Source: DATJPR01 sp963752915 (GTDB taxonomy: Bacteria > Bacteroidota > Ignavibacteria > UBA10030 > UBA6906). From it: a DNA stretch of 64,000 nt. The notes under the pieces were generated by a model. The model searched no databases. It saw nothing but the letters and a program-made list of their open reading frames with translations, and was not told where the DNA came from. Shown here piece after piece: positions 12,261-22,141 of this stretch. The stretch spans positions 496,001 through 560,000 of the forward strand of contig CAVVZZ010000002.1 in the NCBI GenBank assembly GCA_963752915.1, read 5' to 3'. Within the stretch, counting starts at the first letter, position 1. Each line of letters starts with the position of its first letter. Both the position numbers and the translations under genes were made by a program.

Positions 12261-15200
12261 TTTACTTCGTCAAGACCATTTTCCGCGTGAAAGTCGTTTC
12301 CGCGGTGGTCAAGACGATAGAGATACATCCCGCTCGGAAGCCTGGATGCGTCGAACCGCACGACGTGATATCCAGCGGTCTGCAAGTCCGTCCACCAGCA
12401 CCGCAACCCGTTCGCCGAGAAGATTGAACACTTCAAGCCGCACATTGTCCTGCTTCGGCAGCGCGAACTCGATCTGCGTCGTCGGGTTGAACGGATTCGG
12501 GAAGTTCTGTTCCAGAACATACGTCCCCGGAATGCCATTCGGAACCTGATCGACGCCCGATGTTCCGGCAATGAAGTTCTGGACCACACTGAACGAACCC
12601 CATCCGCCTGCATTGTACGCTTTCACCCGCCAGAAATACTTCGATCCTCTTGTAAGGCCGTGCGGATCGTAGGTGGTGTCCGTCGCATTGGAGTCGATCG
12701 TGCTGAACGTGAAGAGTGAATCGACGCCGACCTGAACCCAGTACCGAGTCACCAGCGGGGTGCTCTTCATCCATACAAGCGTTACGTTGGTGTCGGCGGT
12801 ATGAGAACCATTGGCCGGAGTTTTCAGGACAACCTGCGTCGGCAACGGGATCCCCACCGTAAACGCAGAAACAGGTGAATACGGGCTGGTTCCGCCCACG
12901 TTGTCTGCGTTCACCCGCCAGAAGTACTTCGTGAGGAATTGCAGACCCGTCACGGCCCTGGAGGTGTCTGTCGCAGCAGGATCATTGATGATCGTCGTTG
13001 CAAAGAGCGAATCCGTTCCGAACTGCAGATGGAACGACGTCGCCCCCGAAGGCCGCGTCCACCGGAGGGTGAGACTGGTTGCCGCGCCGGTTGTGCCGTT
13101 CGACGGAGTGACAAGCACGGGCACCGAAGGATCCTGCGTCAGCGTCATGAGATTCCAGGTTGAGGAATATGCCCCGGAACCGCCGACATTCTTCGCACGC
13201 ACATGCCAGAAGTACTTCGTATTGTAGCTCAACCCGGTGATCTGTTGCAGTGAATCAGTGACCGTCGAATCATTGAGAACAACACCGGTTGCAAACGTGG
13301 AATCCGTCGCGACAACGACTTGATAGGATGTGGCCGTGGCGACCTTATGCCAGACAAGGTTGAAGCTGGTCAGAAGGCCTGTCGCGCCGCTCGCCGGAGA
13401 GAACAAGCCGGCGCAACAGGAGCGGCGATGATCGTGGTGAAATCGCGCGCGGCGGAGTATGATCCTGTGCCGGTCGCGTTCTTGCCGCTGACACGCCAAT
13501 AGTAATGCGTGCTGTTGGTCAGACCGCTGATCGCCCGCGTCGTATCGGTGACCGTGGAATCATCCACGACGACATTCGTCGCGAACGTCTGATCGGTCGA
13601 AACCTGAACATGATAGGTCACGGCGACCGGATTCGTCTTGCCCCACCGGAGCGTCAGCGCAACCGGCTGATCGACAGCCGAGGCAGCCGGCGACAGAAGC
13701 GTCGGGGCGACCGGGACACCAGTGATTGTCGTGAAGCTCCGGACACTGCTGAACGCGCTCGTCCCGCCGCTGTTCTTGGCAGAGACGCGCCAGAAATACT
13801 TCGTTCCCGAGAGCCAGACCGTGCACGATCCTCGTCGAATCCGTAATTGTCGAATCGTTCAGGAAGATCCCGGATGCAAACGTAGTGTCCGTGGCGATGA
13901 CCAGCCGATAATTCGTTGCGCCGGTCACTTTGTTCCAGACAAACGTCGGAACGGTATCCAGTCCGGTTGCCGCATTTGCCGGCGAGACAAGAGTCGGAGT
14001 CGTCGGAGCCTGGACGGCGGTCGTGAAGCTGTTGATCAGGGAGAATTTCCCGATGCCGTTGCTGTTCTTCGCACGCACGCGCCAGAAGTATTTGTTCCCA
14101 TAGTTCAGCGTGGACAGCAGCTTGCTGTTGACCGAGACGCTGGAATCGTCGGTGACAATCGGTCCCGAACGTCGTGTCCGACGCAACCTGGACGCGGAAG
14201 CTTGCCGCCGCCGTCGTCGAGTCCCATGTCGCAGTCGGCGGCACAAGGACGTTCTGCGCTGCATTCGTCGGTGCCAGCAGCGCAGGTCGTGCAGGCAACG
14301 CCGCCTTGAACCACTCGGCCAGCGATGTAAATGCCGGCGGATTTGTTCCTTCGTTTCCGGCCCAGACGCCAGCCTTCGCCACAGTCATCACATGGTAGAA
14401 CGTGCCGAGCTGTGTCCAGGAAGTGCCATTAAATGAGTATTCCAAAATCCAATAAGATCCCGAGCGACTGACACGAATATATGACGGTGAGATTCCTACC
14501 GCGGCGACATCCTGTCCCAGATATTGAACGGGATTAGTGAGCCCATTGATAAAACCGATTGCAAGAAGTTGTGTGCCGGTCGCGCTATTGCTGAAATCAA
14601 ACCGCAACATGTTCATCGAATCCTGCACGAACACCAGCCCCTGGATCTGATACTGCGGGGCGACATTCGTCACCGGCGAGGAGAATTTCACCGTGTATTG
14701 AAGATCCTGATCAGGGACGTTCTGCAGAAGCTTCGGCGCGGTGTCGGTCGTAAACATGATCGTGTGCGGAACCGGCGGGAATAGCGATCGAAAGCCGGTT
14801 TCCCGTCTGGCTGAACGTCGCATCACCTTTCGGGTTGACGACCGTCCACAGGGAGGCGTCGATCGCCGCACTGTTGAAATCATCCGATGTTGAACTGACA
14901 TCGATGCCGGGAGACGCATTCTGTCGTGATCGTCGCGTCCGTCGTGGTCGCCAAGCGGCCCGACTGCCGTGCTCCCGACAAGATCATAATGATACAGCGT
15001 GCTCGGCGTTAGGCCGGGAACAGTCGCGAGGTGCGCATACCGCAGATCCGCATGACCGACGCTGTTGCCGTACGAGGCCGTGGTCCCATAGTTCACGCCG
15101 CCTTTCGCCTCGGCGTCCGTGTTCCATGATAAGCAGAAGGCATTCGACGAAGGAACAGCGCGAACATTGTGGATGAACGGGGCTTTGTTGTCGGCAACAT

Positions 15201-15953
15201 TCGTTGCGCCATCTTCCGAGGCTGATCGGCGATGCGGTATTAAAGAAGTAGTCAACCATCGACGTGAACTGGCGCACGGTGCCGCCGGCATTCCCGGCCC
15301 ACGGTGCCGATCTTCGTGATGTTGAATGCCTGGGTGAATGACCCGGCGACAGTCCAGGACGATCCGTCCGTCGAATAGGAAAGTGTCCATGTGCTTCCGG
15401 AGCGGGTGACGCGCATATACGTCGGCTGCGCGGCATAGGTCGCAATATTCGCAGAAGATCTTCTGGATACGGAGTGGCAAAGTCAGCCGTTGAACACGTG
15501 TGCTGTGACCGCCATGCTGTCCGCGCTGCTCGGCTGACGCCCGGTGACAAAGTCAAACCGGATCAGATGCGTGGCGTCTTGTTCGACGACGATTCCCTGC
15601 TCATCATAGGATTCACCATGACTGGATCGCACGGGAGAAAGGAAGCTGACCTGGGCCGTCCAGCTCGTGTCGGTGCATGCTTGCATGACGCGGGCTCCAT
15701 TGTAGCCGTCAGTCCAGATGTCGTGGTTGACCCCCGCCTCGACCGTGATGTTCGCGATGCATTGCCGGAGTTGACCCCTACCATCGCAATACTCCCGAAT
15801 CCCGACGGGGTTCGTCCATGTCCATAGCGACCGGTTGAGGACATATGCGTTGAAATCATCCGACGTAAACGACGCCGGGCCGGCAAATGCCACCACCGGC
15901 AGAACGCATAATACCCCTAACAGGGCTCCCAACAAACGGGATACGTTTTTCAT
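12261..15953 (-). pseudogene. Fn3-repeat T9SS protein gene with at least ten frame breaks
   Basis: The parts of a sixth-kilobase-scale Fn3 protein are all present but scattered over three frames. The start is ATG 15953 (M-K-N-V-S-R-L-L) with AAAGG upstream and a signal peptide. Recognisable pieces in order: concanavalin-like domain 1; an Fn3-like segment with P-F-I-H-N-V-R-A-V; concanavalin-like domain 2 (S-T-S-D-D-F-N-S-A); six Fn3-like repeats; a T9SS domain (LEQNFPNPFNPTT...RKMVLTK, stop at 12261). Breaks fall near 15780, 15720, 15485, 15300, 15222, 14940, 14770, 14167, 13818, 13408, 12388 and 12312. Several are cured by removing one base, at least one (13408) by adding one. Coding quality between breaks is high, which points to consensus errors or very recent decay. 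Confidence 0.7.
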
Positions 15954-16052
15954 CGTGCGCCTTTCAATAAATGTGAACGTCATTCGATCGCAATGGGAAG
16001 GTGTACATCAGCAGGATGCCCGCTCATGATAGTACAAACACTCTCCGATTGC

Positions 16053-16068
16053 TTTGATCTACGTCAAA
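16053..16068 (-). promoter_or_regulatory. CRP/FNR-like operator upstream of the fifth Fn3 gene
   Basis: TTTGA-N6-TCAAA is a perfect inverted repeat. On the minus strand a TACTAT (plus 16029-16034) could be the -10 box; that would put the palindrome centre at about -39, close to the class II activator position used by CRP/FNR proteins. The regulator is not in the window. Confidence 0.4.
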
Positions 16069-16163
16069 CTCTCAACAGACCATTCCCGGAATGATAGATT
16101 TTGACCCAATTTGGCGGATGAACGAACCGAATTTCCCGTTCTATGTCTTCTCATGCTTCCAGA

Positions 16164-16179
16164 TGTGACGCATATCACG
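16164..16179. promoter_or_regulatory. CRP-like palindrome
   Basis: TGTGA-N6-TCACG differs from the E. coli CRP consensus TGTGA-N6-TCACA at one position. It lies about 210 bp upstream of the fifth Fn3 gene start. Confidence 0.35.
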
Positions 16180-16372
16180 AGCAGAACTCCCCTCCGTGAG
16201 ACCTCCAACCATCTCCTTTCGCTGAGCCTGCGCACCTGAATCTCGCCCAGGCTTCTCTATTCTCAGACGGTTCTGAGCGTTCTCAAATCACAGTCCGCGA
16301 TCAAAAATAGTCTCCTTTGAAACCGCCACTGATCGTAAGGAAGCGAAGCTTCGCAAGAATAGCAATACGCGC

Positions 16373-16388
16373 TGTGACGTAGATCACG
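16373..16388. promoter_or_regulatory. CRP-like palindrome
   Basis: TGTGA-N6-TCACG again, with half sites identical to those of the copy at 16164-16179 and a different spacer. It lies about 120 bp downstream of the sugar dehydrogenase stop and about 420 bp upstream of the fifth Fn3 gene. Confidence 0.35.
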
Positions 16389-16508
16389 TCGCGAAGATTT
16401 CGATAATCTCATAATTCGGATGGGAGAAAATGCCGCTCGCCGACAAAACGAAAACCGGTTTGCAGTATCTACTTGAGAGACAACCTCTCGAAAGAACCTC
16501 GGCAGGAT

Positions 16509-18011
16509 TTACTTCAGGAAATTCATCTCCATCGTTTGCAACACTAGTTTTCCCCCCCTCCAGGGTCTCCCATCGGAAGCGACACAGATATATCCCGGAC
16601 GCGAGATTTGAGCCATCCCAACGAATCGTGTAATCGCCGGCGACCCGGACGCCATCAAGCAGACCTTGAACCCGTCTTCCGAGATTGTCAAATACGGTCA
16701 AGGAGACTGACTAGTCGCTGAAAGATGAAACGGTATATGTCGTCACGGGATTGAATGGATTCGGAAAATTCTGCCGCAGCGCGGTCCCTGTTGGAATTGT
16801 CCCGCCGGCCTGTCCATCACCGACCCCAAGCGTCGACTCGGCGAAACGATAAATGGATGTGTTTGCGGAAGATGAATAGCTCACGATGTACAATTCGTTC
16901 TGGGCATCGACGCCAAAGGCGCTTATGCCGTACGGAGAGTGAAGGAGCTCGGCGCTCGCGGTAACCTTCCCCCCTTCATACCGGAGCATCCATATCCTTC
17001 CGGACCCATTGTCTCCGTATATGTACGCGCCTTGCAGATCAGGACGGCGCGCACCGCGGTACACATATCCACCGATGACCGCATTCCCGAAGGTGTGGGT
17101 GTAGTCAATCACCGGCATCGTGAGCCCGGTGGTATCGCATCCGGAAGAGGGATTGTAACAGGCCGTCCCTTCCATGATTCGCCACCCGTAGTTCGCCCCT
17201 TTGGTGATGATGTCGATTTCTTCGCGCGAGTCCTGCCCAACATCGCCGGCCCAAAACACCCCGTCAAGGAATCGAAACTGAACCGCCAGGGATTCCTCAG
17301 CCCGAACGCCCAGATCTCACCACGCTTTCCGGTCATATCATCTGCAAAAGGGTTGTCCGACGGGATGCGGTAGTGCGTTGACGCGGTTGTATCGCGGACG
17401 TCGATTCTCAGAATCTTTCCCAACAATTGCGTGCAATTCTGTCCGTTGTTCATTGGGTCTCCGCCGCTCCCCCCGTCTCCGAGCGCAATGTAAAGATCGC
17501 TGTCAGGACCGAACGCGAGCGCCCCCGCCTTGTGATTCGTAAACGGTTGATTGACGGTAAGGAGAATGAATTCATTCAGCGAATCCGCCTTGTTGGGATT
17601 CCCCGGCAGCACCCGATAGCGGGCAACGACGGAATGCAATGGGCTCGGCGCTGTATAGTCAATATAGAAGTAGCCGTTCTGTGCGAAGTGGGGATCGAAC
17701 GCGAGTCCGAGGAGGCCTTCTTCGCCATTCGGCGCACTCAACTTCGCAGAGACATTCAGGAACGTGGTTGAAGTCGTGGCGTTGGAATCGTTGGCGAACA
17801 CCTTGATGAAGCCATCCTGCTGGACCACGAAGAGGCGGTCGGTGCCGTCATTGCTGTGCGTGATGAACACCGGTTGATGGAACGTCAGGTGCGGAAACGC
17901 ATTCACGAGCTGAACAGTTTGCGTAGAAGACGTTGAAAGGCCGAAGAGCACTGCCCCGAGCAATCCCAGCGCCGTCCACCGGTTGACGATTGTCCACTTT
18001 CCATCGACCAT
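16509..18011 (-). CDS. PQQ-type glucose/sorbosone dehydrogenase with T9SS tail (three breaks)
   Basis: A secreted soluble aldose-sugar dehydrogenase-like beta-propeller, family GSDH, which typically oxidises sugars with PQQ. Visible hallmarks are a signal peptide, H-S-N-D-G-T-D-R-L-F-V-V-Q-Q-D-G, G-E-E-G-L-L-G-L-A-F-D-P, L-Y-I-A-L-G-D-G-G-S-G-G-D-P and G-L-R-N-P-W-R-F-S-F-D. It ends in a T9SS domain (LRQNFPNPFNP...LQTMEMNFLK). Three defects interrupt it. Near 17262 a G run seems one base short (repair gives F-W-A-G-D-V-G-Q-D). At 16711-16713 there is an in-frame TAG inside the sorting domain. At about 16553-16559 a run of seven C (plus strand) seems one base long. The ATG has AAAGGATCG upstream. 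It starts 17 bp after the DUF1501 gene stop, so it is the last gene of that operon. Confidence 0.75.
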
Positions 18012-18028
18012 TGGCTATCGATCCTTTC

Positions 18029-19609
18029 TTAGCGGACGAGTGTCATCTTTCGTGTTTCCGTGAACGATCCCACGGTGAGACGATACAGGTAGACACCGCT
18101 GGCGAGCCCCGTCGCATCGAACGTGAAGGAATATCGTCCTGCGGGATACCGTCCGTTCGCGAGGACTGCCACCTCCCGCCCGATCACGTCATACACCACC
18201 AACCGAACGTCACTCTCCACCGGCCACTGTCCACTGATCACAGTCGTAGGATTAAACGGGTTTGGATAATTCTGGTCGAGTTGATACGACCGAGGACCCG
18301 GCACAGGATCGGGCGCGGAAAGAACCGACGACGGAGATATGAGCGGCAACTTGGTATATGACTTCGACAGCACCGTCTGCAATTCCGAATTTGACGCGCC
18401 GAACCAGTCCTGAAGAACGGTGGTATACACAGAGCGAAAGTCGAACTGCATCTGGAGGTTGTCGTTGACGGTTGCGGCAGCAGGGATCACAGGATTCGTC
18501 CCCACCAGTCCCCCCGCCACGCCGGCGCCGAAGACAAACATCGGCACGCAGGTGCCGTGGTCTGTTCCAAGGCTGGCATTCGACTTGATCCTGCGCCCGA
18601 ACTCGGAGAAGGTCATCCCGACGACTTTGCTCGCCACGCCGAGGAGCGTGATATCATCCATGAACGCCGTGATGGCATCGGAGAGCTCGCCAAGAAGTTT
18701 CGCGTGCGCCCCCGTGCTGGTATCCGTCCCCACAACCTGTGCTGAGTGCGTATCGAACCCGCCGAGGTTCACAACGTAGATCCGCGTCTTCAATCCCCCC
18801 GCAATCAATTGCGCGACGATACGAAGCTGATCGGCAAGCGGGTTCGTTCCTTTGGTGGGATACTTGGTCGAAAGATTGGTCGCCTTGCTCGCGGCATTCT
18901 TGACGGACGCGCTATAGGCTTGTGCTTGCTGGGCGACTTCGCGCACGAACGAGAGCTCGTGTCCAGCGGGAGTCGCGGGTGGCGTGTCAGACCCTCCGGG
19001 GAGAATATACGATGCATTCGGATTCGTAATGGCCAGCCCCATCGACGTCTGTGCACCATCGAGGCCCGGCGTCACCACCGACCCGATTTGAATGCCGAGC
19101 GGATCCGGCATATCTGACGTCGGATACCCCGACGGATATCCCGGGAATTCCTGTTCGAGGTAACGACCAAGCCACCCGGATTCGAGAATCTGGTTGTAGT
19201 CGGCACCCGTCAGCCAGATGTCGGTCGCGCGGAAATGGGAAAAGTTCGGATTCGGGTACGATACCCCCTGGACCACGGCAAGCTGGCCGTTCCCGTAGAT
19301 CCCCTGTAGACCCGTCATCGCCGGATGGAGTCCCGTCGTGGCGGACAGGGCAAGGACCTTGGCCTGATCGACAAGAATGTTGCTTCGCGCCGCGCTGAGC
19401 TGCGAATACTGATCGAGGGGAATCACCATGTTCAGTCCGTCGTTTCCCCCGATAAGCTGGACAAGCACGAGGACCCGGTCTACGCTCGCGGCTGAGAGGA
19501 GAGCGTCGAGCAACGGCGTCCGCCCGAATGCCTTGATCGTGTATCCGCCGACCAGGAACGACAGAGTGCCCGCGGAGATCGTGCGATGCAGGAAATCTCT
19601 TCGATTCAT
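18029..19609 (-). CDS. DUF1501 family protein with Tat-like signal and T9SS tail
   Basis: A DUF1501 (sulfatase-fold-related) protein of 526 residues. I start it at ATG 19609, where M-N-R-R-D-F-L matches a twin-arginine signal and GGGGG lies upstream; the longer open frame to 19747 has no comparable support. Core motifs include L-V-L-V-Q-L-I-G-G-N-D-G-L-N, H-P-A-M, N-L-G-G-F-D-T-H, and T-F-S-E-F-G-R-R with H-G-T (metal-binding-like). The last 85 residues are a T9SS domain (LDQNYPNPFNPTT...RKMTLVR). It follows the DUF1800 gene by 11 bp; DUF1800-DUF1501 pairs are widespread in FCB and PVC bacteria, but their biochemical role is not settled. Tat targeting plus a T9SS tail is an unusual combination. 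Confidence 0.9.
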   Translation of the reverse strand: MNRRDFLHRTISAGTLSFLVGGYTIKAFGRTPLLDALLSAASVDRVLVLVQLIGGNDGLNMVIPLDQYSQLSAARSNILVDQAKVLALSATTGLHPAMTGLQGIYGNGQLAVVQGVSYPNPNFSHFRATDIWLTGADYNQILESGWLGRYLEQEFPGYPSGYPTSDMPDPLGIQIGSVVTPGLDGAQTSMGLAITNPNASYILPGGSDTPPATPAGHELSFVREVAQQAQAYSASVKNAASKATNLSTKYPTKGTNPLADQLRIVAQLIAGGLKTRIYVVNLGGFDTHSAQVVGTDTSTGAHAKLLGELSDAITAFMDDITLLGVASKVVGMTFSEFGRRIKSNASLGTDHGTCVPMFVFGAGVAGGLVGTNPVIPAAATVNDNLQMQFDFRSVYTTVLQDWFGASNSELQTVLSKSYTKLPLISPSSVLSAPDPVPGPRSYQLDQNYPNPFNPTTVISGQWPVESDVRLVVYDVIGREVAVLANGRYPAGRYSFTFDATGLASGVYLYRLTVGSFTETRKMTLVR

Positions 19610-19620
19610 TCTTTTCCCCC

Positions 19621-21360
19621 TTACAGCAATTGAAATTCCGGCATCGACATCATAAACGTATACAGGGCTGCCAATTTGTTCTTCACGGCGCTCTTCTTTG
19701 TCGTATTCGACGGGTCGGCGAGGTACGTCGACCATTCGGCGGTCCATTCGTAGTCGGGAAGGCCCGGCAATAGAGTGTTCTTCAGGAAGGCAATCTGGTT
19801 CGCCGTCAGGTCCGCGGCAAGGAGAAGCTGGGCGGATTCATTGACGATGACTGTAGGGTTGGTCGGATCGGATATCGACGATTGAATGAAACCGATCGGA
19901 TCGATGATAAACGAGGCGCCGCCGGTCGAATATCCGCTCCGGATAAGCGACGCAGATGCGTTGCCCCGTTTCGGCAGGGTGTCTGTATTGATCCAGATCT
20001 CGTAGAATTCCGGCGTCTGATAGTAGGCCTGCCATCCTGCGACATTCGGCGGATCGCCGGGGTTCTGGTCCATTGACGCGGCCACGGCCGTGATATAGTT
20101 CAGCAGCGGGTACAGATGCGCAGCGTCGGACGGAAGTGCTATGGAGAAGATTCTGAAGATGCCGGCGAGATGGTCGATGGGACTCTTTATCATGCATCCG
20201 CGATTGACCGGATCAAAGAAGTGCGCGCTTCCGAAAAGCGTCTGAAGCGCGGGGAGAATATCGTAATTGTTGGTCCTGATGAGGTCCGCCATCGGGGCAA
20301 TCACGTTTGCCTCCGTCGTGTCGTCGATGATATAATAGACAAACCATCGATACAGCTCCCGGCACAAGGCCTTGGCTGTTTCCGGTTGGGCAAAGATCAT
20401 GTCGATCAACGCGCCGAGCTCGCGCGGGCCGTCAGCCGCGGTATTCCCTCCGGTGATAACGGTATTCTGATAGCGCGCGCTGAACTGCTTGTTGGTGGGG
20501 TCATGCTTCGAGGCGACAAACGTCGACGTCGGCGCTGGGCCGACTGTCCCGTCAGCGTTTTGCGTGTCCTTCCACCCGGTCAGAACATGCGCAGCGGCCT
20601 GGACGTCGGCCTCGGTGTAATTGGTGTAGTCCCCGGGAGCCACTTCGGGCCCTTTCCCGATGGTGAACAGTTCCTGAAGTTCTCTCCCGTAGTTCTCATT
20701 CGGTGCATTCTTGGTGTTGGTATTTCCGTTCAGGTACCGGAGCATCGCTCCATCCATCGAAATCTGCGTAGTGAGGGTCTTGAAATTTCCCAGGGCGTTG
20801 GACCGGAGAAGGTCGAGGGAATAGTAGGAGAAACGGGGATCGGCGACGGTCGCGACTTCCGTCGAGTAGTGATTGTGCCAGAACAGGACCATCTTCTCTC
20901 TGATCGAGAGCGCCTGGTTCACGATCAGGCCCATCCACCACGATTTCAGCGAAGTGATTCTCAATCCGACAGGATTGATCGTTGCGCCTGTCGCCTGGTA
21001 GACGCCGTTGACCCAGGTCTGTCCCACTGCGGCAACAGTGTCACGCGCGTCATAGATCAACGGCTGCGTCGGTTCATCGGTCGGTGTGGCGAAGAGTGCG
21101 CTGAGGGTACCAGCCAATCCTTTCGAAACCGCCGTGGCCACATGCGCTGGAGCAGGACCGAACGTTGCTCTCCGCAAAAGATGCAATGCTTCGGCTGTGC
21201 CGAACGTTCCGGAATACGGCTCAAGGCCGGCAGTCGTCCGCTGCACTTTGGGAAGCTGTTTGTTTGCGTAAGGATTGTCCCCCGGCAACAAAGGCGGCCC
21301 GGGAGCTGTCGAATCGAGGAGTGGTTCTGCAAGCGACGAGAAGAATGTTCGGCGTTCCAT
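19621..21360 (-). CDS. DUF1800 domain-containing protein
   Basis: A 579-residue DUF1800 protein, starting at ATG 21360 (M-E-R-R-T-F-F-S-S-L) with GGGGGAAG a few bases upstream. Family hallmarks are H-L-L-R-R-A-T-F-G-P near residue 60, L-F-W-H-N-H-Y-S-T-E, M-L-R-Y-L-N-G, N-E-N-Y-G-R-E-L-Q-E-L-F-T-I-G and V-A-G-W-Q-A-Y-Y. It has no T9SS tail, unlike its partner downstream. It is the first gene of the DUF1800-DUF1501-sugar dehydrogenase operon. The partners probably act together in the envelope; the reaction is unknown. Confidence 0.9.
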   Translation of the reverse strand: MERRTFFSSLAEPLLDSTAPGPPLLPGDNPYANKQLPKVQRTTAGLEPYSGTFGTAEALHLLRRATFGPAPAHVATAVSKGLAGTLSALFATPTDEPTQPLIYDARDTVAAVGQTWVNGVYQATGATINPVGLRITSLKSWWMGLIVNQALSIREKMVLFWHNHYSTEVATVADPRFSYYSLDLLRSNALGNFKTLTTQISMDGAMLRYLNGNTNTKNAPNENYGRELQELFTIGKGPEVAPGDYTNYTEADVQAAAHVLTGWKDTQNADGTVGPAPTSTFVASKHDPTNKQFSARYQNTVITGGNTAADGPRELGALIDMIFAQPETAKALCRELYRWFVYYIIDDTTEANVIAPMADLIRTNNYDILPALQTLFGSAHFFDPVNRGCMIKSPIDHLAGIFRIFSIALPSDAAHLYPLLNYITAVAASMDQNPGDPPNVAGWQAYYQTPEFYEIWINTDTLPKRGNASASLIRSGYSTGGASFIIDPIGFIQSSISDPTNPTVIVNESAQLLLAADLTANQIAFLKNTLLPGLPDYEWTAEWSTYLADPSNTTKKSAVKNKLAALYTFMMSMPEFQLL

Positions 21361-21611
21361 GGACTTCCCCCACAAAGAGTGTTCACTTAACCATGCACTG
21401 TGACCAGTAAACTCAACGCCCGCGAACCGGAAAGAACAGGAGTGCGTTCGAAATCTGTTTCGTATCACCCAAGCGGTGATGCCTGCACTGAGAGGTGCGA
21501 AAGACGGCACACAATCGATGCCAACCCGTCCGGTGGAAATCGAAGTGATTAGATCGTATATTCATCAGTTTTCGTGAAGCAACAATTCAACCATGTTCGG
21601 AGGAAACGTCA

Positions 21612-22112
21612 ATGAAGCGAACGTTGTTCGCCATGAGCGCACTCTTGACCTGCGCCCTGCTGCTATCCGGTTGCGGCAAGTCCGAGGCGGAGAAGAACGC
21701 CGAATCGGAGCTCAACGACAAGATTATGAAAGCCCATGAAGATCAGATGGCGATGGCGGGCCGTGTTGACGAACTTCTCGCGAAGGTCGATGCCGCAATT
21801 GCAGAACACGATTCCCTGGCCAAAGTGTTCCCAAAACAAATGTCCGGCACCACGACAAACGACCTCGTAACCTCCAAAGACAAACTCTCAGCGGCAAAGG
21901 ATGGAATGGAATCCTGGATGTCGTCGCATGAACCCTATACTCCAGGCATTAAGCACGACCTTGCAATGCAGCAGCTTTCAGGGGATCTTGACGTGGTAAC
22001 ACAGATTCAAAGTCAGATGACTGACGCGATCGCGGCCGCGCAGACAGCCTTGGATGCACAGGCCAAGGTCGTCGCCGGTCTTCCCGTTCCCGCAAAAGGG
22101 AAATCGAAGTAA
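21612..22112 (+). CDS. Small lipoprotein with coiled-coil-like body
   Basis: A 166-residue lipoprotein. The signal sequence ends in the lipobox L-S-G-C (Cys about residue 21). The rest is Ala/Lys/Glu/Asp-rich and strongly helical with heptad-like spacing. I do not recognise a family. TCGGAGGAAACGTC before the ATG provides a good Shine-Dalgarno. It is 29 bp upstream of truA and probably co-transcribed. It is divergent from the DUF1800 operon. Confidence 0.8.
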   Translation: MKRTLFAMSALLTCALLLSGCGKSEAEKNAESELNDKIMKAHEDQMAMAGRVDELLAKVDAAIAEHDSLAKVFPKQMSGTTTNDLVTSKDKLSAAKDGMESWMSSHEPYTPGIKHDLAMQQLSGDLDVVTQIQSQMTDAIAAAQTALDAQAKVVAGLPVPAKGKSK

Positions 22113-22141
22113 CACCTCGCCGGCGCTTCCGGCTGACCCTC

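Larger units (their letters stand above)
15954..16508. other. Intergenic region with three N6-spaced palindromes
   Basis: No convincing gene lies between the Fn3 pseudogene start and the sugar dehydrogenase stop. The stretch is noncoding by eye and contains three palindromes with a 6-base spacer (16053-16068, 16164-16179, 16373-16388), annotated separately. Confidence 0.5.

Noticed and set aside
20116..21390. 424-codon plus-strand open frame over DUF1800
   Set aside because: Shadow of the DUF1800 gene; Arg-rich with no recognisable domain.
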